Virus record (IMG/VR): IMGVR_UViG_3300034107_000193
Coordinates: 1 to 24,897 of that record
From: a virus
Length of the DNA stretch: 24,897 nucleotides
Reading direction: 5' to 3' (one strand)
The notes beneath the pieces were generated by a model. The model worked only from the letters and a program-made list of their open reading frames with translations, was not told where the DNA came from and ran no database searches. Of the stretch, positions 6,633 through 14,207 are shown one piece after another (the stretch's first letter is position 1; each line of letters starts with the position of its first letter). Position numbers and translations under genes: made by a program.

Positions 6633-6646
6633 AACCCCATTCCATA

Positions 6647-7015
6647 ATGGCAACGATCATACCCAAAAAATCCACGGTAGCAGGCAAAGTCCCGACGACG
6701 AGCGATTTAGGTCTCGGAGAGATTTGCCTTAATCACGCCGATCACATCCTTTATTCCCGCCATCCGGGGACGGGAACGGTCTACGCCATCGGAGGAGGCA
6801 GCGCAGCGGTCGAACGCTTCTGGGCCTTCGCTCTCAGCGGCAATACCGTCTACCTCGCCAGCATTTCCACATCCGACTTTCCTTCCACGGGCAGCGTCTA
6901 TGACGTGGCCCTCTGGGACATAACCAAAACAACAACCAATGACAATGGAGACGTAGTCTCCGAAAGCTCCGCCATCGGCGCTTGGAATAACAAACAAAAC
7001 CTAACCTACGCATAA
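6647..7015 (+). CDS. Short tail appendage protein
   Basis: The 122-residue product has an N-terminal fibre-base module (GKVPTTSDLGLGEICLNHAD and VYAIGGG) of the kind common at the start of phage tail and appendage proteins. Its C-terminal half, from about 56, is related to the last ~70 residues of the gene at 3903: both have a W-x-IT-x-T strand and end in AWNN-x-x-x-x-TYA. It therefore looks like a minimal base-plus-tip protein. It starts 14 bases after the T-arm-like hairpin and has no SD. Confidence 0.65.
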   Translation: MATIIPKKSTVAGKVPTTSDLGLGEICLNHADHILYSRHPGTGTVYAIGGGSAAVERFWAFALSGNTVYLASISTSDFPSTGSVYDVALWDITKTTTNDNGDVVSESSAIGAWNNKQNLTYA

Positions 7016-7019
7016 ACCT

Positions 7020-7301
7020 ATGAACGCTACCACACCCATCACCATCGACGGCAAATCCTACCCGCTCTATTCGCTCAATTTAATCGTCAGCGGCTCTTAT
7101 GACGCCGAGGGCCAGCCCGACGCCTCTGTCGTCTGCAACCTGGTTCCAACCCGCATCGAAGACGGCACGATCCACACCGCCCCTGCCGCGATGGTAAACA
7201 TCCGCCTCGGCAAGCTCGACCAAGCCGACGCCGAAACACTCGCCGCCGTCACCGCGATCCAATCCGCCCTCCAAACCTTCATCAACTCGAAAGGACTCTA
7301 A
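7020..7301 (+). CDS. Small conserved-type structural protein (93 aa)
   Basis: The product begins with a beta-rich half (PITIDGKSYPLYSLNLIVSG, VVCNLVPTRIEDG) and ends with a helix (AETLAAVTAIQSALQTFINS). It has no signal peptide or membrane segment. It lies 4 bases after the previous stop and 3 bases before the next ATG, so it belongs to the fibre cluster. I do not recognise the family; a fibre-associated or chaperone-like role is possible from position only. Confidence 0.65.
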   Translation: MNATTPITIDGKSYPLYSLNLIVSGSYDAEGQPDASVVCNLVPTRIEDGTIHTAPAAMVNIRLGKLDQADAETLAAVTAIQSALQTFINSKGL

Positions 7302-7304
7302 GCC

Positions 7305-9218
7305 ATGGCAACACGACGCGCAGTAGCAAACGGCAACTGGTCCGCCACCGGCACATGGAACGGCGGCGTCCTCCCCGGAAACGGAGACACCGTTTACTCA
7401 AATGGATTCACCGTCACCATCGACCAAAACATCACCATCGGAGGAGCCAACAACCCCCTCGTCAGTGCAGGGTCATTCGTATCGGGCCAATGGTATGAAA
7501 TCACCAGCGTCGGCACTACCAGCTTCACAGGTATCGGTGCCTCTGCCAACACGGTCGGAATTGTATTCCTTGCTACAGGAGTTGGATCGGGAACTGGTCA
7601 AGCCCGCGCTCGCGCCACGATTTCAACGGCCACCAACGCCGCAGCAGGCGCAACAACCGGAGGCGGCGGATTTACCATGTCCACCACCTACAACATGGAT
7701 TGCGACATTCGCGCTGGCACAAGCGTGTGCTTAACTCTCTCCGGCTCTAACAACGCCACCATTTCAAACGCCATCGTCATTGGTGGAACCACAGCAAGCT
7801 CGCACGGATTATCAAACACAAGTTCTGGAACCGTCACACTTAATTCTTCTCCATTATTGGAAGCATCAACCCTAAGTCTCACTGCTCATGCAGTGTTTCA
7901 TAATACATCCACAGGCATTTTATCAGTAAACTCTTGTCCAAGGATTATGACCCAATCTAATAGTGGGAATTCGATTTGCAACAATTTGGCCGGAACAGTA
8001 AATGTGGCAAACTCTAACATCACTGGAGGAGCATTAGGATTTGGTGGTATGACTGCCATTTTGAATGTTTCAACAGGAACAATTTCAGTGGATTCTTCGA
8101 CACTTACCGGAGGTTCAGGAACTAGCGCAAGTAGTCATGCAATACGAAATAACGGTTCAGGAAGCATAGTTGTTACTAACTCAACAATTATCTCAGGACC
8201 AAGCTCTAACGGGGTCACCGCTCACGCAATTCTCAATGCATCCAATGGCACAATTTCAATATCAAGTTCAACAATCACAGCACTCAACGGCGTGCCCGCA
8301 ATCGACTCCACAAACGCCAGCGCCACCAACCGTTTCAGCGGCACATTCATAAGCAGCGCCAACGGCACTCAGCCATTCAACGCCATCCGCTGGATTCTCA
8401 ATAGCAGCCCCACAGCCAGCTACATCCAGCACGCCCTCAACGGCATCAACGCAAACTCATTCGTCCGCTACTACACCGCCGACAACGGCCTCGGCCAAGC
8501 CAACCCCACCGATGTCCGCAGCGGCGTGAGCTACGCCAGCGGCAACCTCACCGGACGCCTAACCGTCCCCGCTCGGGGATCAGTCGCGCTCTCGGTCAAC
8601 TACGGGCCGTCAATGCCATTCACGGCAACGCGCACTGGCACCACCGCCACGGCAACGCTGGTTTACAGCTACCCGCTCGTCGTCGGTGATGAGTTTACCG
8701 TGACCGGCGCATCAAACTCCGAGTGGAACACCACCTACACCATCGCATCAGTCATCTCTGGCACATCGGTCACATTCACCGTGCCAAACACCCACAGCGC
8801 CACCGAAGGAGCAGGCGCGAGGATGCAGACCACCGGCACTGCCGTCCTCGATCCCGCAGCCGTAGCATCGGCAGTCTGGGGCGCAGCAACGCGCACGCTC
8901 ACCGCAGGCGCAGGCATCTCTGCCTCAGATGTGTGGAGTCATGCATCACGCACAATCACGGGAGGATTGGTCGATACCGCAACAACGCTCACCAATGCGC
9001 CAACGGTTCCAAGTGTAGTTCAAATACGGCAGGAGATGGACGCCAACAGCACCAAGCTCGTAAATTTGGATGCCACGGTATCGAGTAGGCTCGCCTCCTC
9101 GGTCAGCACAAACATCACCTCGATCAAAGCGAAGACCGACCTGCTCAATACCGACAGATTGGCTCAGTGCGCCACAACAAGCATCGTGGGGTCGCTTATC
9201 GCTCAATCAAATTCCTAA
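7305..9218 (+). CDS. Beta-helix tail fibre / tailspike-like protein
   Basis: This is a 637-residue protein. Residues 1-48 (NWSATGTWNGGVLPGNGDTV, FTVTIDQNITIGG) resemble the start of extracellular beta-helix proteins. About 53-105 is a recurrent phage module (YEITSVGTTSFTGIGASANT then GIVFLATGVGSGTG). About 115-350 is Ser/Thr/Asn/Gly-rich with short repeated strands (GTISVDSS, GSIVVTNS, GTISISSS), typical of a parallel beta-helix. About 440-515 is a beta-sandwich-like part. The C-terminus (QEMDANSTKLVNLDATVSSRL) is a helical module seen in many phage fibres. An SD-like AAAGGA at 7290-7295 precedes the start. DNA from roughly 7850 to 8290 is visibly richer in A/T than the flanks, suggesting module exchange. 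No catalytic site is recognised. Confidence 0.72.
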   Translation: MATRRAVANGNWSATGTWNGGVLPGNGDTVYSNGFTVTIDQNITIGGANNPLVSAGSFVSGQWYEITSVGTTSFTGIGASANTVGIVFLATGVGSGTGQARARATISTATNAAAGATTGGGGFTMSTTYNMDCDIRAGTSVCLTLSGSNNATISNAIVIGGTTASSHGLSNTSSGTVTLNSSPLLEASTLSLTAHAVFHNTSTGILSVNSCPRIMTQSNSGNSICNNLAGTVNVANSNITGGALGFGGMTAILNVSTGTISVDSSTLTGGSGTSASSHAIRNNGSGSIVVTNSTIISGPSSNGVTAHAILNASNGTISISSSTITALNGVPAIDSTNASATNRFSGTFISSANGTQPFNAIRWILNSSPTASYIQHALNGINANSFVRYYTADNGLGQANPTDVRSGVSYASGNLTGRLTVPARGSVALSVNYGPSMPFTATRTGTTATATLVYSYPLVVGDEFTVTGASNSEWNTTYTIASVISGTSVTFTVPNTHSATEGAGARMQTTGTAVLDPAAVASAVWGAATRTLTAGAGISASDVWSHASRTITGGLVDTATTLTNAPTVPSVVQIRQEMDANSTKLVNLDATVSSRLASSVSTNITSIKAKTDLLNTDRLAQCATTSIVGSLIAQSNS

Positions 9219-9400
9219 TGAGCATGGAGAACCTCAAGACCGCAGCCACCGGCCTCATCGGCAGCGCGACCTCCATCGGCGCTGCGGCGTACTCCCTCCT
9301 TCCGCATCTGGAAGCGGGGATGCGCCTCGCCTCGGTCACGGTCGGCCTCGCAGTCGGCCTCGCCACGCTCGTCAAAGTCATCCGCGACCTCCGAAAGTAA
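9218..9400 (+). CDS. Small two-segment membrane protein, holin-like
   Basis: ATG 9218 shares its A with the preceding TAA. The 60-residue product starts MSMENLKTAATGLIGS, has hydrophobic stretches at about 8-29 and 34-55 separated by PHLEAG, and ends in a basic tail (KVIRDLRK). This is the layout of small class II holin-like proteins. Its place between fibre and nozzle genes is unusual, since a second holin-like gene lies at 24710 in the expected lysis position. It could instead be a virion-associated membrane peptide. Confidence 0.6.
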   Translation: MSMENLKTAATGLIGSATSIGAAAYSLLPHLEAGMRLASVTVGLAVGLATLVKVIRDLRK

Positions 9401-9403
9401 AAC

Positions 9404-12286
9404 ATGCCGAAATTCGACTTTTATCCAAGTTTCAACGCCGGTGAAGTCTCGCCGATGGTGGACGCCCGGACGTCCTTGGATAAATATCGCTCGGCCTGCC
9501 GCACTCTGGAGAACTTCGTGATCATGCCCTACGGTGGGGCCATCCGCCGACCCGGCACGCAGTACATTGGCACGACGAAAACCTCGGCCACGCAGAGTCG
9601 GTTGATCGGCTTTAACTTCTCGACCACGACCCGCTTCGTGATCGAGCTTGGCGTGGGCTACCTGCGCGTCTGGAATCCCTCTGGTACATTGCAGACTATT
9701 TCCGGGACAGCAACAGAACTCGCCACTCCGTATGTCGGAGCCGACCTGCGCGAAATCCAATACTGCCAGATCAACGACATTATGTACTTCGCGCACGCGA
9801 ACTACCCGCCTCGCAAACTCACTCGCATCTCCGATACCAACTGGACGTTTGAGCAAGTCAAATTTGAATACCCGCCGCTACTCGATAGCTCGGACAATCA
9901 GACGAATTTGTTTGTAAACGTATCTAATAATGTATTCAACTCTGGAGTCTCATATTTAAAAGACGCCAATCTTTACCCGCCTTTTTGGACTGCTTCAGTT
10001 GCTTATGCTGTAGGTGATTGGGTATACACAGCAAGCGGGGTATATAAGTGCCACACCGCACACACCTCTGCGGCGACCTTTAATGCCACGAATTGGACTT
10101 TAATCTCATCGACGAGTTTTCCGTTTCGCGTCTTAAAAGATTTTGCGGCAACAACCTTTCCTGCCGGTATCGCCGCTGGCAATATTTCGTCACTTCCCTT
10201 GGCGTCCAATCAAATGGGACCGATGATCAGCAGCAACACATTCACTGGGTATATCGGATCGCAAATCGAACTCAAATGGCAGAATTCCAATCTCTACAAG
10301 CAGATCGAAATCGTCGGCAACTTTGAAAGCGAAACGCTCCTTGTCGATGGGGCTTGGGATTTCGAGACATCCGGCACATGGGGAGCAACGATCCAAATCC
10401 TGCGCGTGCCTGCCGAGATCATGCAGGCGGGAGTCATCGCTGGCCTTGGCGTTCCCGTTGGTGGCACGGGCATCGAAGTCTACCAACCAAACCACGGTTG
10501 GGCAGATGGCGACATCATTTCCGTGCGGGGGGATTATTCCGCACCGAATGCCACGATTTATTCCGTGACGACGAACACCTATCGCTACAATGTCGTGACC
10601 GCTCCCACTCTCACTGGTTATCGCGATGTCTTCCCGGAGAATCTCACGCAAATGGAAATCGTCCGCGAGTACATCGTGGACAATGACAAAAACATCATCA
10701 CCTCTGGAACGGAAGATAGTCTCTGCGGGCTGAAGATCGTCATCCGCAACGCTCAAAAGATTGCCTACAACTGGGCCGCAAGCACGGTCTATGTGGTCGG
10801 CGACTTTGTCTACTCTGGCGGCAAGACCTACTACTGCGTGCTAGCGCACACTTCGACGGCATCGTTTGATTCTACCAGATGGACCACGCAACAGGTTCCA
10901 AATGCTCGCATCGATAGCTCAACCAAGATCATCGGCGGGGTCGCTACCATAACCGCAGCCAGCACCATCAATGTGGATAATTGGCTTGGCCGTCTCGCCG
11001 CCACTGGCGCAAAGACGAAATACTGGCAATACGGGGCATTCAACGCGACCAGTGGCTACCCTCGCTCGGTTTGTTTGCATGAGCAACGCCTCTGCTTCGG
11101 CGGGACTAAGGCGCAACCCAATACGATTTGGTGCTCGGCCATTGGCGACTTTGAAAACTTTGAACTCGGAGTCAATGCGAGCGATGCGGTCCAGTTCACC
11201 CTCGCCGCCTCGGAAGGGAACAGAATCAACTGGATGTTTTCGCAGAGTGAAATGCTCGTCGGAACATCCGGCGACGAGTGGACCATTGGCGCAGCGGATT
11301 CCGCCTCGGCGCTCTCGGCGACCAACGTCAAGACGAGACGGCAGGCCAGCTATGGATCGAAGTACATGCGAGCCGCGATGGTCAACGATGTCTTGCTCTT
11401 TGTGCAACGCAACGGACGCAAGGTGCGCGAACTCGTCTACGAACTCAACAAAGACGGTTGGGTCGCGCCCGATCTGACTCTTCTTGCCGAACACATCACG
11501 GTCGGCGAAATCGTCGAGGTCGCCTACCAACAACAACCGGACGCCATTCTCTGGTGCGTGCGCGGGGATGGAACGCTGATTGGAATGACCTACGAGCGAG
11601 ACCAGAAAGTCGTGGGCTGGCATCGCCACACCATTGCCGACAATGCCGATGTCGAGTCGGTCGCCACCATCTACGGCAACGGCTCGGAGGACGAAGTCTG
11701 GATGGTCGTCAAGCGCACCGTGGCTGGCTCAACCTACCGCACCATCGAGCGATTCCCGCTCCTCTGGCGAACCGCTTTCGACAACCAAACGACCGCCTCA
11801 TACCGCTACCTCGACGGGCATGTTTCCTTCGCGACCGGCGCGGTCAACCGCACGATCTCTGGCCTCGCGCATCTGCAAGGCAAAACCGTTACGGTTGTGC
11901 AGGAAGGGAGCGCCCCTGTGACTCGCACGGTCGCCAGCGGAGCGATCACCGTTCCCCAAGCCGCCGCAGGCTATGTCGGCCTGCCCTACACCAGCACGCT
12001 GACTCCAATGAAGCTCGACATGGACTTGGAAGACGGGTCATCCCAAGGCCGCAAGAAGCGCATCCACAAGGTCGTCGTCAGAACGCTCAAAAGCCAAGGC
12101 GGCGAAGTGCGGGTCAATGCCGGGCAGTGGTACGACCTCGCCAGCACCCTCACCACGGGCGATCAAAAAATCTTGACGGCAGGCACGTTTGGATTCGACG
12201 CCGATGTTTCTGTCCAGCAAAGTGACCCATACCCAATGTGTATTCTCGCCATCGAACCTGTCTGGGACACCTACGGAAATGAATGA
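9404..12286 (+). CDS. Tail nozzle protein (T7 gp12-like tail tubular protein B) with two CBM-like inserts
   Basis: The N-terminus of this 960-residue protein (FYPSFNAGEVSPMVDARTSL, then CRTLENFVIMPYGGAIRRPG) is the hallmark of the podovirus nozzle. Further typical segments are LREIQYCQINDIMYFAHANY, RSVCLHEQRLCFGGTKAQPN, IWCSAIGDFENFE, FSQSEMLVGTSGDEW and the C-terminal CILAIEPVWDTYGNE. T7 gp12 is about 794 residues; part of the excess is two modules with the pattern W-x5-Y-x-V-GD-x-V ... Y-x-C-x3-HTS-x2-F ... W at residues about 195-234 and 457-495. These resemble CBM5/12 sugar-binding folds. DNA around the first is A/T-rich compared with its surroundings. Six copies normally form the nozzle. 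Confidence 0.87.
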   Translation: MPKFDFYPSFNAGEVSPMVDARTSLDKYRSACRTLENFVIMPYGGAIRRPGTQYIGTTKTSATQSRLIGFNFSTTTRFVIELGVGYLRVWNPSGTLQTISGTATELATPYVGADLREIQYCQINDIMYFAHANYPPRKLTRISDTNWTFEQVKFEYPPLLDSSDNQTNLFVNVSNNVFNSGVSYLKDANLYPPFWTASVAYAVGDWVYTASGVYKCHTAHTSAATFNATNWTLISSTSFPFRVLKDFAATTFPAGIAAGNISSLPLASNQMGPMISSNTFTGYIGSQIELKWQNSNLYKQIEIVGNFESETLLVDGAWDFETSGTWGATIQILRVPAEIMQAGVIAGLGVPVGGTGIEVYQPNHGWADGDIISVRGDYSAPNATIYSVTTNTYRYNVVTAPTLTGYRDVFPENLTQMEIVREYIVDNDKNIITSGTEDSLCGLKIVIRNAQKIAYNWAASTVYVVGDFVYSGGKTYYCVLAHTSTASFDSTRWTTQQVPNARIDSSTKIIGGVATITAASTINVDNWLGRLAATGAKTKYWQYGAFNATSGYPRSVCLHEQRLCFGGTKAQPNTIWCSAIGDFENFELGVNASDAVQFTLAASEGNRINWMFSQSEMLVGTSGDEWTIGAADSASALSATNVKTRRQASYGSKYMRAAMVNDVLLFVQRNGRKVRELVYELNKDGWVAPDLTLLAEHITVGEIVEVAYQQQPDAILWCVRGDGTLIGMTYERDQKVVGWHRHTIADNADVESVATIYGNGSEDEVWMVVKRTVAGSTYRTIERFPLLWRTAFDNQTTASYRYLDGHVSFATGAVNRTISGLAHLQGKTVTVVQEGSAPVTRTVASGAITVPQAAAGYVGLPYTSTLTPMKLDMDLEDGSSQGRKKRIHKVVVRTLKSQGGEVRVNAGQWYDLASTLTTGDQKILTAGTFGFDADVSVQQSDPYPMCILAIEPVWDTYGNE

Positions 12287-12692
12287 CATAGTTCCTACCC
12301 TCAAAATGTTTGACCCAGAAACCGATTACGAGACCGTAGCCGGATGGTGGGAGGGGCATGGGTGGCCAGCTTTGCATAAGGCATTTCTACCAAAGCTTGG
12401 CGTGATGGCTTTGTTCAATGATAAACCTGTCGCATCGGGATGGGTGTACCTCGACAATAGTTGTGGAGTTTCAATTTTAGAGTGGATGGTGGCAGACCCA
12501 GAAGCCGCACCAAAGAAGGTCTACAAGGCAATCAAATGTGTCGTTTCATTCCTGCGAGACCGAGCAAAGGACATGGGATACACCATCATGCTGACCACTT
12601 GCAAACAGGAGTCGCTTGCTAAGGTTTACGAAAAAACGGGATTTAAACGAACTGACGAAAACATGATCCACTTAGTTCAATACCTTCAATAA
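12279..12692 (+). CDS. GNAT-like acetyltransferase domain protein in the T7 gp13 position
   Basis: ATG 12279 overlaps the end of the nozzle gene by 8 bases and gives 137 residues starting MNDIVPTLKMFDPETDYETV. The frame is open further upstream, but that part lies inside the nozzle coding sequence. The pattern is that of a small GNAT: an early helix with GWWEGHGWP, a strand LGVMALFNDKPVASGWVYLD, a strand GVSILEWMVADPEA, a helix KAIKCVVSFLRDRAKDMGY, and a terminal VYEKTGFKRTDENMIHLVQY. The usual R/Q-x-x-G-x-G/A acetyl-CoA loop is not clear, so activity is uncertain. The length is close to T7 gp13 (about 138 residues), so it may be a virion protein that kept only the fold. Confidence 0.65.
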   Translation: MNDIVPTLKMFDPETDYETVAGWWEGHGWPALHKAFLPKLGVMALFNDKPVASGWVYLDNSCGVSILEWMVADPEAAPKKVYKAIKCVVSFLRDRAKDMGYTIMLTTCKQESLAKVYEKTGFKRTDENMIHLVQYLQ

Positions 12693-12693
12693 T

Positions 12694-14205
12694 ATGAGCT
12701 ATTTTACCGCATTTGCCGCATTTGCCGCAGTCGTCTCGGCAGGCGTCTCGATCTACTCTGCCAACGAGCAGTCAAGCGCCCAAGCCGCGATGGCCGAGTA
12801 CAACCGCATGGCTGCGGAGCAGAATGCCTCTTGGCAGCGCCTCGCCGGGGAACGTGCCGCGCAGGCCGACCAATTCAACGCACAGATAGCAGGATTCAAT
12901 GCGGAGCAACAAAAGCAACAAGCTCAATTTTCTAACTCAGTCCAGACGGCGCAAATCGCTCAACAGAGGGCGCAGATGGAACAATCCACGCAAGTGGCTA
13001 ATTGGCAAAACGAACAAAATCGAGTTCAAGGTGAGCTTAATACTCAAGTTGCCAACTTCAAAAACGACCAAGACCTTCAACAATCAAAATTTCAAAACCA
13101 AGCCAGCAACTACGCGAACGAACAGCTTAGGCAGAATGCTAACTTCAATGACATGCAAGCGGATTTGCAGCGCAATTCCGCGACCACGCTTCTTGACCAA
13201 GCAAAATTTCAAAACCAAGCCAGCAACTACGCGAACGAACAACTGAAGCAGAATGCTAGCTTCAATGACATGCAGGCGGATTTGCAACGCAATTCCGCAA
13301 CCATGCTGCGGCAACAAGCAGAACTAGAAGCCAAGCAATCACGCGACCAAGTGGATCGTATACGCGCCGAGAAGGATCGCATCCTTGGATTACAAAAAAG
13401 CAAGTATGCTGCAGGAGGAGTCACTTCCGAGGGTTCTCCATTAGCTGTTTTGGCTGATACCGCTAACGAGTTTGATATTACCGTTTCTAACGCAAAACAG
13501 ATTGCCACATTTGAGTACAACAAAAAACGCTACGAAGCAGGCGTCATCGATCACAACGCAAAAGTGACCAACTTTGAATCGGGTCGGATGCGCGACCAAG
13601 CTGAGATTAACAAGGGTATCGGTGAATACGAAATGATGTCCGCTGAACAAAAAGCATCCGTCATCGATTATAACGCAAAAGTGACCAACTTTGAATCGGG
13701 GCAGATGCGCGACCAAGCAGACATCAACACGTTGATAGGCGCATACGAAATGATGTCGTCGGGATTAAAGGCCGGAGTCAATCGATCCCTAATTGCCTTT
13801 GAAGACATCGGACAAAAGAATGCGGGAGTCCTCGATTCCTCCCTCATTGCATCTCAAGCCAACTCAATGCGAAATGAATTCGATGCAAACGGACGTATGC
13901 TTCAGTTCAATTTGAATCAAAATCTCTTTGAGTCTGGAATGAATGCTTCGGCGGCAAAGATGCAATTCAATGACGCAAAATTTGCAGAAGAAGCCGCTGG
14001 CGCAGGATACCGAATCGCTCTACGTCAAGCCGCCATTGAGCAACGGGCAGGGATATCTCAATCGCGGGGAACCATGATGGCAGGCTACGGGTCCGCACTC
14101 TCCAACATTTCGCAGGCCGGTTACTACGGATCGCAGTCATTCTCATCAACTGGTTCAACAAAACCTAAGACAACAACCGTGAAACCAGTACCAGTACCAG
14201 CGTAA
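12694..14205 (+). CDS. Internal virion protein, T7 gp14-position, long helical repeats
   Basis: The N-terminus of this 503-residue protein is a hydrophobic segment (YFTAFAAFAAVVSAGVSIYS, residues 2-21). A predicted helical region rich in Gln, Asn and Ala follows. Residues about 105-215 consist of 18-residue units of the form Q-(V/A)-x-N-(W/F/Y)-x-N-(E/D)-Q, some followed by a 21-residue unit. Two separate DNA duplications of 117-base period fall in this gene. Around 238-252 lies KYAAGGVTSEGSPLAVLADT, similar to gp14-type proteins. The C-terminus is Gly/Ser/Thr/Pro-rich. T7 gp14 (about 196 residues) is ejected into the cell envelope at infection; this one is much longer. The gene lies between GNAT and gp15-like genes. 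Confidence 0.7.
   Translation: MSYFTAFAAFAAVVSAGVSIYSANEQSSAQAAMAEYNRMAAEQNASWQRLAGERAAQADQFNAQIAGFNAEQQKQQAQFSNSVQTAQIAQQRAQMEQSTQVANWQNEQNRVQGELNTQVANFKNDQDLQQSKFQNQASNYANEQLRQNANFNDMQADLQRNSATTLLDQAKFQNQASNYANEQLKQNASFNDMQADLQRNSATMLRQQAELEAKQSRDQVDRIRAEKDRILGLQKSKYAAGGVTSEGSPLAVLADTANEFDITVSNAKQIATFEYNKKRYEAGVIDHNAKVTNFESGRMRDQAEINKGIGEYEMMSAEQKASVIDYNAKVTNFESGQMRDQADINTLIGAYEMMSSGLKAGVNRSLIAFEDIGQKNAGVLDSSLIASQANSMRNEFDANGRMLQFNLNQNLFESGMNASAAKMQFNDAKFAEEAAGAGYRIALRQAAIEQRAGISQSRGTMMAGYGSALSNISQAGYYGSQSFSSTGSTKPKTTTVKPVPVPA
13085..13307 (+). repeat. Tandem duplication, 117-base period (copies 13085-13190 and 13202-13307)
   Basis: Two copies of about 106 bases begin CAAAATTTCAAAACCAAGCC and end near CAATTCCGC, offset by exactly 117 bases (39 codons) with few differences. 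They keep the reading frame and encode the repeated FQNQASNYANEQLxQNAxF and NDMQADLQRNSAT segments. High identity indicates a recent duplication. Confidence 0.85.
13447..13461 (+). promoter_or_regulatory. Motif copy e, in frame inside the gp14-like gene
   Basis: GTTTTGGCTGATACC differs from copy a by one base (A to G at position 7). It is read as VLADT in the host gene. A 14-of-15 match inside coding sequence is very unlikely by chance in a window of this size, but a coding explanation cannot be excluded. Confidence 0.35.
13543..13757 (+). repeat. Second tandem duplication, 117-base period (copies 13543-13640 and 13660-13757)
   Basis: Copies begin GTCATCGAT and end GAAATGATGTC, offset by exactly 117 bases (39 codons). 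They encode VIDxNAKVTNFESG, then MRDQAxIN and IGxYEMMS. The sequence is unrelated to the repeat at 13085, yet the period is the same. Confidence 0.85.
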
Positions 14206-14207
14206 CC

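Noticed and set aside
6530-6640. Complete second tRNA gene around the TTCGATC loop
   Set aside because: Only the T-arm-like hairpin exists; no acceptor 5' strand, D-arm or anticodon arm can be drawn upstream.
11278-12225. 315-codon + strand open frame in another phase
   Set aside because: It falls inside the nozzle gene and encodes an Arg/His/Pro-rich sequence with no domain character.
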